Assembly (NCBI RefSeq): GCF_024499015.1
Contig: NZ_CP098604.1
Location: 1,302,001-1,366,000 of the forward strand
Direction of reading: 5' to 3'
DNA length: 64,000 nucleotides
Source: Xanthomonas hortorum pv. pelargonii
GTDB lineage: Bacteria > Pseudomonadota > Gammaproteobacteria > Xanthomonadales > Xanthomonadaceae
Below are positions 54,273 to 64,000 of this stretch, piece after piece. Every line of letters starts with the position of its first letter. Positions within the stretch are counted from its first letter, which is position 1. The notes under the pieces were generated by a model that had not been told where the DNA came from, did no database searches, and was given only the letters and a program-made list of their open reading frames with translations. The translations under genes were made by a program, and so were the position numbers.

Positions 54273-55241
54273 TCAGCGCGTGACCTCTTCCACCCGCGCC
54301 CAGTCAGCTGCATCGACCTTGGTCAGCGTTTCCAGCGCGCCGAGGTTTTCTTCCAGTTGCGCTACGCGGCTGGCGCCGAGAATCACCGTGGACACATGCG
54401 GATTGCGCAAGCACCAGGCGATGGCCAGGCGTGCGGGCGACTGGCCCAACTCGGCGGCCAGCGCGCAGAACGCGCGGGCACGTTCCAGGCGGCGGGCCTC
54501 CGGTGCACCCAGCACTTCGTCCTGCAACCAGTGATTGCCCGGCTGGCCCAGGCGGCTGTCGGCGTCCACGCCGGCGTTGTACTTGCCGGTCAGCAGGCCC
54601 GAGGCCAGCGGCGACCAGATGGTGGTGCCCAGCCCGGCTTCGCATAGCGGGGCGTACTCGCGCTCCAACCGGTCGCGATGCAGCAGGTTGTACTGCGGCT
54701 GTTCCATCGACGGGGCGTGCAGATGCTCCTGCTCGGCGATGGCGATGGCGGCGCGTAACTGTTCGGCGCTCCATTCGGAGGTGCCCCAGTACAGCACCTT
54801 GCCCTGGCGGATCAGTGCGTCCATGGCGCGCACGGTTTCCTGGATGGGCGTCTCCGGGTCGGGCCGGTGGCAGAAATACAGATCCAGATACTCCACGCGC
54901 AGGCGCTTGAGTGCGGCATGGCAGGCGTCGGTGATGTGCTTGCGCGAGAGCCCGCGCTGGGTCGGGCGCGGGCTGTCCACCGCGCCGAAGAACACCTTGC
55001 TCGAGACGCAATAGCCATCGCGCGGCAGGCGCAGGTCGGCGATCACATCGCCCATCACTTCTTCGGCGCGGCCGCGTGCATACACCTCGGCGTTGTCGAA
55101 AAAGTTGATGCCGTTGTCCCAGGCGGCAGCAATCAGGTTGCGCGCTTCGCTGCGCCCGATCTGCTTGCCGAAGGTGACCCAGGCCCCGAACGACAAGGCC
55201 GACAGCTGCAGCCCGGTGGAACCCAGACGACGGTAATGCAT
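54273..55241 (-). CDS. Aldo/keto reductase, Kv-beta/YghZ-like
   Basis: A 322-residue NADPH-dependent reductase. The catalytic tetrad Asp49 and Tyr54 (FFDNAEVYARG), Lys82 (VSSKVFFG) and His125 (LYFCHRPDP) is complete. MHYRRLGSTGLQLSALSFG is the family N-terminus, set at ATG 55241. The motif VLYWGTSEWSAEQL and the ending STVILGASRVAQLEENL place it near the potassium-channel beta-like and YghZ groups. The natural carbonyl substrate is unknown; detoxification of reactive aldehydes is typical. Confidence 0.92.
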   Translation of the reverse strand: MHYRRLGSTGLQLSALSFGAWVTFGKQIGRSEARNLIAAAWDNGINFFDNAEVYARGRAEEVMGDVIADLRLPRDGYCVSSKVFFGAVDSPRPTQRGLSRKHITDACHAALKRLRVEYLDLYFCHRPDPETPIQETVRAMDALIRQGKVLYWGTSEWSAEQLRAAIAIAEQEHLHAPSMEQPQYNLLHRDRLEREYAPLCEAGLGTTIWSPLASGLLTGKYNAGVDADSRLGQPGNHWLQDEVLGAPEARRLERARAFCALAAELGQSPARLAIAWCLRNPHVSTVILGASRVAQLEENLGALETLTKVDAADWARVEEVTR

Positions 55242-55962
55242 TGGCAGACTCCAACAACCTCCGTGGCGCCCTGCCCCGGATCGGCGTGCGCAGTGTAGGA
55301 CGTGAGGTTGCTGGGGCGACAGGGCGTGGACTGCGTAATCCGCAGGCATTCCGCCACCAACGGAATTGCCTGCCCATCAGTAACCGCAGAAAGTGGGAGC
55401 GCGGTGGCGTATCCGGGTGCGGGACCGTGTGGCGGCATGGATGCCGCCACCGAGCCTACATGGACGTACTTGCGGTGTCCCGCTCCCGGATGCGACGCCA
55501 CGCATCGACCAACGCCGCGCACGACGTCTGCCAGTTCGAGGCGAACGCTTCAGTGGCTGTAGGGCGCTTGCACGCGTACCGGCGTGGGACACGCCGCAAG
55601 TACGTCCGTGTAGGCTCTTCTGCGGCATCCATGCCGCATAAGGTCCCACGCCGGTACGCGCGCAAGCACCTTCGGCTGTCGTCGGCGACTGATGGAAAAG
55701 CAGCGTCTGGCTGCCGGATCGAATCACGGAGCGTGGCCTTCGCTGGCGCCATCGCGCTATCCCTTCCACTACCAGCGGTGAGTCGACTCCGCAAATCCCC
55801 CACTTTGCGCAAGCACGGCTCACCCGCTCGCTACTGCCGGCCTGTCAGCGCCCGCTGCATCTCGGCTGCGGGCTAAAGGGGAGCCTCTGAACACCGCTCG
55901 CCTTGCCCACCGTCACCCCCTGCTCTAGGCTTCTCGGTTTGCCGTCTGCGCCGGGGAATGGA
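55242..55962. other. 720-base gene-free interval with an inverted repeat composite
   Basis: No convincing gene is visible; several frames are open only because the repeats lack stops. It holds the composite element at 55392-55682. A promoter for the downstream nucleoside transporter probably lies in the last 100 bases; a clear -35/-10 pair is not obvious. Confidence 0.6.
55392..55682. repeat. Inverted composite repeat, copy 1
   Basis: The left half has GTGGCGGCAT-GG-ATGCCGCCAC (55429-55450) followed by CGAGCCTACATGGACGTACT and GCGGTGTCCC. The right half is the same family in reverse: GGGACACGCCGCAAGTACGT, CCGTGTAGGCTCTTC, TGCGGCAT-CC-ATGCCGCA (55621-55638), AAGGTCCCACGCCGG. About 110 bases lie between. 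A second composite of the same layout is at 63467-63770. Confidence 0.85.
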
Positions 55963-57261
55963 ATGGTCGAAGGTTTGGGAAGGATCGGCTTTGGCCTGTT
56001 CGGTCTGGCGGTGCTCATCGGCATCACCTGGCTGTTTTCGAACAACCGCCGCGCGATCGACTGGAAGCTGGTCGCCACCGGTCTGGCGCTACAGATTTCG
56101 TTCGCCGCACTGGTGCTGCTGGTGCCGGGCGGGCGCGACGTGTTCGACTGGCTAGGCCAGGGCTTCGTGAGGGTGCTGAGCTTCGTCAATGAGGGCTCCA
56201 GCTTCATTTTCGGCAGCCTGATGGACATCAACAGCAACGGCTTCATTTTTGCGTTCCAGGTGCTGCCCACCATCATCTTTTTCTCCGCGCTGATGGGCGT
56301 GCTCTACCACCTGGGCGTGATGCAGGTAATCGTGCGTGCGATGGCCTGGGCGATCACCAAGGTGATGCGCGTGTCGGGGGCGGAAACTACCAGCGTGTGC
56401 GCCAGCGTGTTCATCGGCCAGACCGAAGCCCCGCTGACGGTGCGCCCGTACATCCCCAAGATGACCCAGTCCGAGCTGCTGACGATGATGATCGGCGGCA
56501 TGGCACATATCGCCGGTGGCGTACTGGCTGCGTACGTCGGCATGCTCGGCGGCAGCGACCCCGCACAGCAGGCGTTCTACGCCAAGCATCTGCTCGCCGC
56601 CAGCATCATGGCCGCGCCCGCCACCCTGGTGGTGGCCAAGCTGCTGGTGCCGGAAACCGGCACCCCGCTGACCCGCGGCACGGTCAAGATGGAAGTGGAA
56701 AAGACCACCAGCAATGTCATCGATGCGGCTGCGGCCGGCGCCGGCGATGGCTTGCGGTTGGCGCTGAATATCGGCGCGATGCTGCTGGCCTTCATCGCGC
56801 TGATCGCGCTGATCAACGCACCGCTGACCTGGTTGGGCGATGTCACCGGCGCCGCCAAGGCGCTGGGCCATCCGACCAACCTGTCGACGATCTTCGGCTA
56901 CGTGCTGGCGCCGATCGCCTGGGTGATCGGCACCCCGTGGGTGGACGCGACCACGGTCGGTTCGCTGATCGGCCAGAAGGTGGTGATCAACGAGTTCGTC
57001 GCCTACAGCGAGCTGTCGCGGATCGTGAAGGGCGAAGTACCGGGCGTGGGCCTGAGCGCCGAAGGCCGGCTGATTGCCACGTATGCGCTGTGCGGCTTTG
57101 CCAACTTCAGCTCGATTGCGATCCAGATCGGCGGCATCGGCGGTCTGGCACCGGAACGCCGTCACGATCTGGCCAAGTTCGGGCTGCGCGCGGTGCTCGG
57201 CGGTTCGATCGCAACGTTCATGACCGCTACCATTGCCGGCGTGCTCTCGCATTTCGGTTGA
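55963..57261 (+). CDS. nupC: Concentrative nucleoside transporter (NupC family)
   Basis: A 432-residue inner-membrane transporter with about ten hydrophobic segments. Family landmarks are FAFQVLPTIIFFSALMGVLYHLGVMQ, the substrate motif GQTEAPLTVRPYIPKMTQSEL, MIGGMAHIAGGVLAAYVGML, KVVINEFVAYSEL and TYALCGFANFSSIAIQIGGIGG. The start is the ATG at 55963, with GGGGAA upstream. It is followed after 78 bases by a ribokinase-family gene, so imported nucleosides and released sugar could be used together; that is inference. Confidence 0.93.
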   Translation: MVEGLGRIGFGLFGLAVLIGITWLFSNNRRAIDWKLVATGLALQISFAALVLLVPGGRDVFDWLGQGFVRVLSFVNEGSSFIFGSLMDINSNGFIFAFQVLPTIIFFSALMGVLYHLGVMQVIVRAMAWAITKVMRVSGAETTSVCASVFIGQTEAPLTVRPYIPKMTQSELLTMMIGGMAHIAGGVLAAYVGMLGGSDPAQQAFYAKHLLAASIMAAPATLVVAKLLVPETGTPLTRGTVKMEVEKTTSNVIDAAAAGAGDGLRLALNIGAMLLAFIALIALINAPLTWLGDVTGAAKALGHPTNLSTIFGYVLAPIAWVIGTPWVDATTVGSLIGQKVVINEFVAYSELSRIVKGEVPGVGLSAEGRLIATYALCGFANFSSIAIQIGGIGGLAPERRHDLAKFGLRAVLGGSIATFMTATIAGVLSHFG

Positions 57262-57339
57262 GGTGGCGCGGGTTCATCGGTGTGCCGGTCTAATCGCCGC
57301 ACGCCACGTTTTATTCAGTCATTCAAGTTAAGGGTATTT

Positions 57340-58296
57340 ATGAGTTCGGTCGTCGTTGTCGGGTCCTTCAATGTCGATCACGTGTGGCGCTGTGATGTCC
57401 TGCCCGCGCCGGGTGCCACCATCGCCGGTCGCTACAGCACCGGCCCCGGGGGCAAGGGGTTCAATCAGGCGGTCGCGGCCGCGCGTGCCGGCGCCAAGAC
57501 GCATTTTTTGTGCGCGCTGGGCGACGATGCCGGTGGTGCGCTGGCGCGCTCGCTTGCCGCGCACGATGGCTTTGCGCTGATCGCCGAGCCCAGCAATGAG
57601 CCGACCGGCACCGGCGGTATCTATGTCGATGCGCACGGCCGCAACACCATCGTGATCGGTGCCGGTGCCAACTCGGTGCTGAGCGCCGCGTTCGTCGACA
57701 ACCAGCGCGCGCTGGTCGCCTCGTCCCGGGTGTTGCTGGCGCAATTGGAATCGCCGGCGGAAACCATCGAATCTGCGCTGGCCTTGGCGCGTGAGTGCGG
57801 CGTACTGACCGTGCTCAACGCCGCGCCGGCCAATGCGCCGACCTCGATCGGTCTGCTCAAGCTGTCGGATGTGCTGACGCCCAACGAAACCGAATTCGCC
57901 GCCCTGCTCGGCCGCCATGTCGGCGAGCGTATCAATGCCGACGACGTGGCCGCGCTGGATGGCAACACGCTGCATTCGCTGTGCCGCAAGTTGTTGCCCG
58001 GCGGCACTGTGGTGGTGACGTTGGGTTCGGTAGGCGCGTTCATTTCGCACGCCGAAGAACAGCTGCGTGGCGATACCGCCGCGCATTACCGGGTGGGTGC
58101 GGAAAGCGCGCAGACGGTGGACACCACCGGCGCCGGCGATGCCTTCAACGGTGCGCTGGTGGCCTCGCTGGCGCAGTCGCCCGGCGCCAGCTTCAACACC
58201 CACGTGCGCTTTGCCACCCGCTATGCCGCACGCTCCACCGAAGTGGAAGGCGCTGCTACCTCGATGCCGCGAATGGTGCCCGAACCGGCGGTGTGA
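57340..58296 (+). CDS. PfkB-family sugar kinase (ribokinase-like)
   Basis: A 318-residue kinase with the PfkB signatures: VVVGSFNVDHVWRCDVLPAPGATI, GGKGFNQAVAAARAGAKTHFLCALGDDAGG and the catalytic DTTGAGDAFNGALVASL. NPAxA-like VLNAAPANAP and LTPNETEF are also present. The start ATG 57340 has AAGGG 6 bases upstream. Ribose or a nucleoside-derived sugar is the likely substrate given nupC next door. A strong terminator follows. Confidence 0.9.
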   Translation: MSSVVVVGSFNVDHVWRCDVLPAPGATIAGRYSTGPGGKGFNQAVAAARAGAKTHFLCALGDDAGGALARSLAAHDGFALIAEPSNEPTGTGGIYVDAHGRNTIVIGAGANSVLSAAFVDNQRALVASSRVLLAQLESPAETIESALALARECGVLTVLNAAPANAPTSIGLLKLSDVLTPNETEFAALLGRHVGERINADDVAALDGNTLHSLCRKLLPGGTVVVTLGSVGAFISHAEEQLRGDTAAHYRVGAESAQTVDTTGAGDAFNGALVASLAQSPGASFNTHVRFATRYAARSTEVEGAATSMPRMVPEPAV

Positions 58297-58320
58297 TCCG
58301 CACGCTTCACGCGATCGACG

Positions 58321-58350
58321 AAGGCGACCGCAGCGATGCGGTCGCCTTTT
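58321..58350 (+). terminator. Intrinsic terminator after the sugar kinase gene
   Basis: GGCGACCGC (58323-58331), loop AGCGAT and GCGGTCGCC (58338-58346) form a perfect 9-bp stem followed by TTTT; AA before the stem extends it. It lies 24 bases after the stop. Confidence 0.9.
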
Positions 58351-58895
58351 GCGTTCAGGGCGTTGGCCTGCACGTTAGAGAATGTTTTTGATTGGCGAAC
58401 GGCATGTTGAGACCTGTCTGCCGACGGATGCTGCGAACACTGTCGGCAACGAAACCTCTGTCCTCTTCATCGGACAGTCGTCTGGGGTAAACAGGACGAG
58501 GCCTGATGCAGTGTCGGGCGCCCGTACCCTCATCCGGCGCTGACGCGCCACCTTCTCCCGATGGGAGAAGGATGGAGAAACCCCCTCCCCGCGGGGCGAA
58601 AAGGCGCTGCCTACGCGCCACTGGCGCGTGTGCCTTGGAGCGCCCGCGCCGCAAGCGCGGGCAGGGGCGCGAAGCGGGGGTTGGGGTGAGGGTACGACGG
58701 AAGACAGTCAACTAACCGGAGAGGCGGGGTGAGATGTCGGCCCGCCAACATCTCCGCCATAGCCGTCGTTTTTTAGAGCGCTGACATTGCTCAACTGACT
58801 CGCATAGCAGTGGCGCAGGACTGAAGCCCGCAAGCGCTCTTACGATTCCCTCCCCATTCCCGACTTCCCATTCCCCGCCCAGCTACAATGCCGCC
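58351..58895. other. 545-base gene-free interval with a repeat
   Basis: No gene is supported. A minus-strand frame of 118 codons covers most of it but reflects repeat sequence. The element at 58523-58695 fills the middle. The last 100 bases before dusB lack a clear promoter. Confidence 0.5.
58523..58695. repeat. Repeat with GTACCCTC/GAGGGTAC ends
   Basis: It begins GTACCCTCATCCGG and ends GGGGTGAGGGTAC, with internal hairpins CTTCTCCCGATGGGAGAAG, CTCCCCGCGGGG and CCCGCGCC...GCGCGGGC. The ends and the CTTCTCCC hairpin are shared with the element at 36455-36580, so both belong to one dispersed family. Confidence 0.75.
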
Positions 58896-59894
<999 letters not shown>

Positions 59895-59934
59895 ATCTGA
59901 TTTTTCTAGCTTCAATTTTTTGAGAGCTGCACGC

Positions 59935-60762
59935 ATGAGCGCACCTGGCGACACACCCACCTATCTGCATGGTTTTTCGCCCACCGAACAGGCACGCCTG
60001 CTCAAACAGGCGCGCTTGCTCGAAGCCACCTTGTTCAATCAGATCGACTACAGCGGCGCGCGGCGTCTGCTGGAAGTGGGCAGCGGCGTGGGCGCGCAAA
60101 CCGAGATCCTGTTGCGCCGCTTTCCCGATCTGCACGTTACCGGCGTGGACTTGAGCGAAGCGCAATTGGGCGCGGCACGCGCGAATCTCGAGCGGCTGGC
60201 GTGGTGCCGCGAGCGCTACACCTTGCAACAGGCCGATGCGACCGACCTGCCGTTCGAGGCGCGTCAATTCGATGCGGCATTCCTGTGTTGGGTACTCGAA
60301 CATGTGCCCTCGCCCGCACGCGTGCTCAACGAAGTGCGCCGCGTGCTATTGCCGGGTTCGCCGGTGTACGTCACCGAGGTGATGAATGCCTCGTTCCTGC
60401 TGCATCCGTACTCGCCGAATCTGTGGCGCTACTGGATGGCGTTCAACGATTTTCAGCACGACCAGGGCGGCGATCCGTTCGTCGGCGCCAAGCTGGGCAA
60501 CCTGCTGCTGGCCGGCGGCTTTCGCGATGTGCAGACCGAGATCAAGACGCTGCACCTGGACAACCGCGAGCCGGGCCGGCGCAAGACCATGATCGGGTTC
60601 TGGGAAGAAGTGCTGCTGTCGGCGGCCGAGCAATTGCTGCAGGCCGGCGCGGTTGACGCAGAGACCGTGGAAGGCATGCGCCGCGAACTGGCGCAAGTGC
60701 ACAGCGACCCGAATGCGGTGTTCTTCTATTCGTTTGTGCAGGCGCGCGCCACGGTGTACTGA
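59935..60762 (+). CDS. Class I SAM-dependent methyltransferase
   Basis: A 275-residue methyltransferase. Motif I is LLEVGSGVGAQTEILLRRF, motif II the acidic GVDLSEAQL, then QQADATDLPFEARQFDAAFLCWVLEHVPSP and LLPGSPVYVTEVMNASF. It begins MSAPGDTPTYLHGFSPTEQARLLKQ, which resembles a small group of UbiE-like enzymes of unknown substrate. Start ATG 59935. It lies 40 bases after dusB and may be co-transcribed. No substrate can be named. Confidence 0.88.
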   Translation: MSAPGDTPTYLHGFSPTEQARLLKQARLLEATLFNQIDYSGARRLLEVGSGVGAQTEILLRRFPDLHVTGVDLSEAQLGAARANLERLAWCRERYTLQQADATDLPFEARQFDAAFLCWVLEHVPSPARVLNEVRRVLLPGSPVYVTEVMNASFLLHPYSPNLWRYWMAFNDFQHDQGGDPFVGAKLGNLLLAGGFRDVQTEIKTLHLDNREPGRRKTMIGFWEEVLLSAAEQLLQAGAVDAETVEGMRRELAQVHSDPNAVFFYSFVQARATVY

Positions 60763-60792
60763 GCCGGCGCCGAGAGGGTCTAGTGCGCGGTT

Positions 60793-61881
60793 CTACTGAG
60801 TAACCGGCGCAGGCGCGGCGGCATGTTCCAGATCGCCGGTCAGCACCGTGCCGGCCGGCTCGTGCCAGATGCGGTGCCACATTTGCGCCAGCACTTCGCC
60901 GATCTGATCGCGTGCCACCGGCGCCCGGTAGGCCGCCTGGACCTGCCGCGGGGTGATCGGCTGCCACTGGCCGTCCTGGCGATGGGCGACCACGAAGTTG
61001 AAGTTGTAGTCTGGCTCCAGGCCCATGCGCAGATCGCTGAGCATCAACTCGTCGTCGACCAGGCGCGCGCGCATGAAGCCGCGATTGAACCGGGTCAGCC
61101 GGCGCACCGATTCGAACCTGGCCACTTCACCCAAAGCCTGGGTGTTGCTGGAATAGCCGCGGAACTGCATCGGGCCCTTGTCGGCGACCAACGAGCGCTC
61201 GCCGATCACATAGCCGTTGGGCGTCATCGCCACCACCCGCCACAACAAGGTATTGAGCGGCATCGGCACCGAGAAGCGTGGCGCATCCTTCAAACCGAGT
61301 GCGGCCAGCGCGCGATTGGCTTCGCGGTCGACCAGGTGCTTGGCCAGCAGCGACCAACCCAGATACGCAGAACTCAACGCAAGGCCGATCACCAAGGCGT
61401 GCTGGGCAAGCGGCCGCGCACGTGCGAACCACGCCACCGCACAGGCCAGCAACAGCCATAGCGTGTAGCCCGGATCGATGATGAACACACTCGACCACAT
61501 CGCCGGATGCGGCTGCAACGGCCACCACAACTGGGTGCCATAGACGGTAAAGGCATCCAGCAAGGGATGCGTGATCAAGGCCAGTTGAATCGCCCAGAAC
61601 CAGCGCTTGGGCGCACTGGCCACCCGCCGGTTGCCGTAGCGGCGATACAGCCACCAGATCAGCCAACCGACGAATGGCAGCACCAACAACGAATGGCTGG
61701 CGCTGCGATGCACGGTCATCTGCGTGACCGGGTCACTGGTAAAGGGCAGCAGCGCCAGCGAATCGAGGTCGGGCAAGGTGCCCAGTGCCGCGCCGGCCAA
61801 CAAGGCGGCACGGCGCTGTCCGGCCGGGGCGATGGCGGCAGCGACGGCGGCGCCGAGAACGATCTGGGTCAATGAATCCAT
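60793..61881 (-). CDS. YdjM/DUF457-type membrane-bound metal-dependent hydrolase
   Basis: A 362-residue membrane protein starting [17 protein letters not shown] with [31 protein letters not shown] and [20 protein letters not shown], the His/Asp-rich motifs of the YdjM/LexA-binding hydrolase family. About five helices lie in the first 190 residues; the C-terminal part is soluble. In E. coli ydjM is LexA-regulated, but no SOS box was recognised here. The reaction is unknown. Confidence 0.85.
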   Translation of the reverse strand: MDSLTQIVLGAAVAAAIAPAGQRRAALLAGAALGTLPDLDSLALLPFTSDPVTQMTVHRSASHSLLVLPFVGWLIWWLYRRYGNRRVASAPKRWFWAIQLALITHPLLDAFTVYGTQLWWPLQPHPAMWSSVFIIDPGYTLWLLLACAVAWFARARPLAQHALVIGLALSSAYLGWSLLAKHLVDREANRALAALGLKDAPRFSVPMPLNTLLWRVVAMTPNGYVIGERSLVADKGPMQFRGYSSNTQALGEVARFESVRRLTRFNRGFMRARLVDDELMLSDLRMGLEPDYNFNFVVAHRQDGQWQPITPRQVQAAYRAPVARDQIGEVLAQMWHRIWHEPAGTVLTGDLEHAAAPAPVTQ

Positions 61882-62115
61882 CGCCCGATGCTAGCAGGCC
61901 CAACCTGCATTGGCAGGCATGTTTGTACGCGTTTTCAGTCGAATGCAGGGCGATCATCGGCGAGGCTTGGCTGGTCGTCCGGGACAGCAGCGCCTTGCTG
62001 TCACCGACGTCTGCTTAACTCCATTGCCACCTGTTCAGGCGCACAATGCAACGGACATGCGGGGCGTGTATCATCCGCAGCCATCTTTTCATCCGAATCA
62101 AGGGATATAAGCCAG

Positions 62116-63327
<1,212 letters not shown>

Positions 63328-63364
63328 GTCAGTTGCTCCTGCGGGAGTGGAACTGACGAGAAGT

Positions 63365-63400
63365 GCAAATGGGCCGCAGATGCGGTCCATTTGCGTTTTG
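63365..63400 (+). terminator. Intrinsic terminator after metK
   Basis: GCAAATGGGCCGC (63365-63377), loop AGAT and GCGGTCCATTTGC (63382-63394) form a 13-bp stem with one G-U pair, then GTTTTG. It starts 38 bases after the stop. A smaller hairpin (CTCC/GGAG, 63337-63347) lies before it. Confidence 0.92.
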
Positions 63401-63466
63401 GCCGAACGCGTATCGTGATCAAGGCTTGTGTGGGGAGCATCGCCTGCCGATCAGCGGTAGCAATAC

Positions 63467-63770
63467 TGGGAGCGCGGTGTCGCGTCCGGGGGCGGGACCG
63501 TGTGGCGGCATGGATGCCGCCACCGAGCCTCCAGGGATGGATTTACGGCGTGTCCCGACACCGGATGTGGCACCGCGCCGCCGACCGACTCCGCATACCG
63601 ATCGGCCTTGCGCAAGACATCTCGCGTTTTCATGCGAATGCTTCGGTTTGCTGCGGGCGCTTGCACGCGTACCGGCGTGGGACACGCCGCAAGTACGTCC
63701 GTGTAGGCTCTTACGCGGCATCCATGCCGCGTAAGGTCCCACCCCGGCACGCGTGCAAGCACCACCGATC
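63467..63770. repeat. Inverted composite repeat, copy 2
   Basis: The left half GTGGCGGCAT-GG-ATGCCGCCAC (63502-63523) is followed by CGAGCCTCCAGGGATGG (a variant of the usual flank). The right half carries GGGACACGCCGCAAGTACGT, CCGTGTAGGCTC and TTACGCGGCAT-CC-ATGCCGCGTAA (63711-63734), then AAGGTCCCACCCCGG. Boundaries GGGAGCGCGGTG on the left and TGTCGGCGACTGA on the right match copy 1 (55392-55682). Confidence 0.87.
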
Positions 63771-63949
63771 ATTGTCGGCGACTGAAAGAAAAGCGGCGGC
63801 CGGTTGAGTGATCGTGGTTTGGATCGTGTTTCCGTCGCCACTACTAAAGACGAAGTGCTGCGATGATCCCAACGACATGGCCTGCAAAAAACCGGCGGGT
63901 GCGATGTCTGCTTGAAAGTATTATCTGCCGATCAGCAGTGGCAATGTTG

Positions 63950-64000
63950 GGAGCGCGGTGCCGCGTCCGGGGGCGGGACCGTGTGGCGGCATGGATGCCG
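63950..64000 (+). repeat. Left half of a third composite repeat (cut by the window end)
   Basis: GGGAGCGCGGTGCCGCGTCC and GGGGGCGGGACCGTGTGGC lead to GTGGCGGCAT-GG-ATGCCG, identical in layout to the left halves at 55.4 and 63.5 kb. The rest lies beyond the window. Confidence 0.85.

Larger units (their letters stand above)
63401..64000. other. 600 bases of repeat-bearing DNA at the window end
   Basis: No gene is supported. The region holds a complete inverted composite repeat (63467-63770) and the first part of another (from about 63950). Confidence 0.6.

Noticed and set aside
58355..58711. 118-codon minus-strand frame that might be a transposase remnant (RRLSDEE segment)
   Set aside because: It runs through the GTACCCTC repeat, has no start signal, and the similarity is limited to a few residues.
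60793..61881. SOS (LexA) box at the YdjM-like gene
   Set aside because: No CTG-N10-CAG type site or TTAG-N6-GTACTA (Xanthomonas LexA style) was seen in the short upstream region.
61882..62115. SAM or SAH riboswitch upstream of metK
   Set aside because: No matching conserved core or pseudoknot pattern could be found in the leader.

Overview
The window looks like chromosomal DNA from a Xanthomonas species. It is GC-rich, it carries the lptD-surA-pdxA-rsmA-apaG-apaH order of gammaproteobacteria, the predicted LptD matches what I recall of the X. campestris protein, and the non-coding DNA is full of short palindromic repeats that I associate with this genus. I see no insertion sequence, prophage, CRISPR array, tRNA or rRNA. 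The species is not resolved.

Layout. 1-3.4 kb: the start of a Tat-exported Gfo/Idh/MocA protein on the minus strand, then an SMP-30-like secreted protein, an unrecognised protein and a small EF-hand protein, followed by a repeat-rich gap. 3.4-11.4 kb: an aromatic-acid block. It holds a MarR regulator with a palindromic operator, a hydroxycinnamoyl-CoA hydratase-lyase, an aldehyde (vanillin-type) dehydrogenase and a feruloyl-type CoA ligase, then minus-strand ligB-ligA-lysR, divergent from a GntR/FCD regulator. 11.6-14 kb: a minus-strand trio of outer-membrane channel, NTF2-like protein and alpha/beta hydrolase. 14-18.7 kb: two Ubi-type flavin hydroxylases on the minus strand, then a small membrane protein, a cobalamin adenosyltransferase and a histone-deacetylase-like hydrolase. 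18.8-25.9 kb: the lptD-surA-pdxA-rsmA-apaG-apaH operon. 26.5-32.6 kb: ssuE-ssuD-ssuA-ssuC-ssuB plus an SfnB-like flavoenzyme, for organosulfur use. 32.8-38.1 kb, all minus strand: folA, thyA, lgt, two TPM-domain proteins, lemA and dgkA. 38.4-45.2 kb: an SGNH hydrolase, a ColRS-like two-component pair, and tesA divergent from an ABC ATPase/FtsX permease pair. 45.4-49.2 kb: a TauD-like dioxygenase with a second sulfonate-type ABC importer. 49.7-54.1 kb: a minus-strand heme-uptake operon (hemP, TonB-dependent receptor, HemS-like protein, DUF6607 protein) behind a Fur-like operator. 54.3-63.3 kb: an aldo-keto reductase, a nucleoside transporter with a ribokinase-family sugar kinase, dusB, a methyltransferase, a YdjM-like membrane protein and metK. 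The window ends in repeats.

Main points for a second look. (1) lptD carries an in-frame TAG at 19343-19345 where relatives have Trp; everything around it is intact. (2) The ABC ATPase at about 42.0 kb has no ATG, GTG or TTG at a sensible position; an ATC sits at the right distance from a Shine-Dalgarno sequence. (3) A dispersed palindrome family has an invariant CATGGATG centre and stems that change sequence but stay paired, with two copies organised as near-identical inverted composites at about 55.4 and 63.5 kb. (4) Two clear regulator sites lie in the aromatic block: a 7-bp inverted repeat touching the MarR start, and a pair of VanR-like sites 51 bp apart between ligB and gntR. I found no clearly undescribed multi-gene system. 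The least familiar gene group is the channel/NTF2-like/hydrolase trio.
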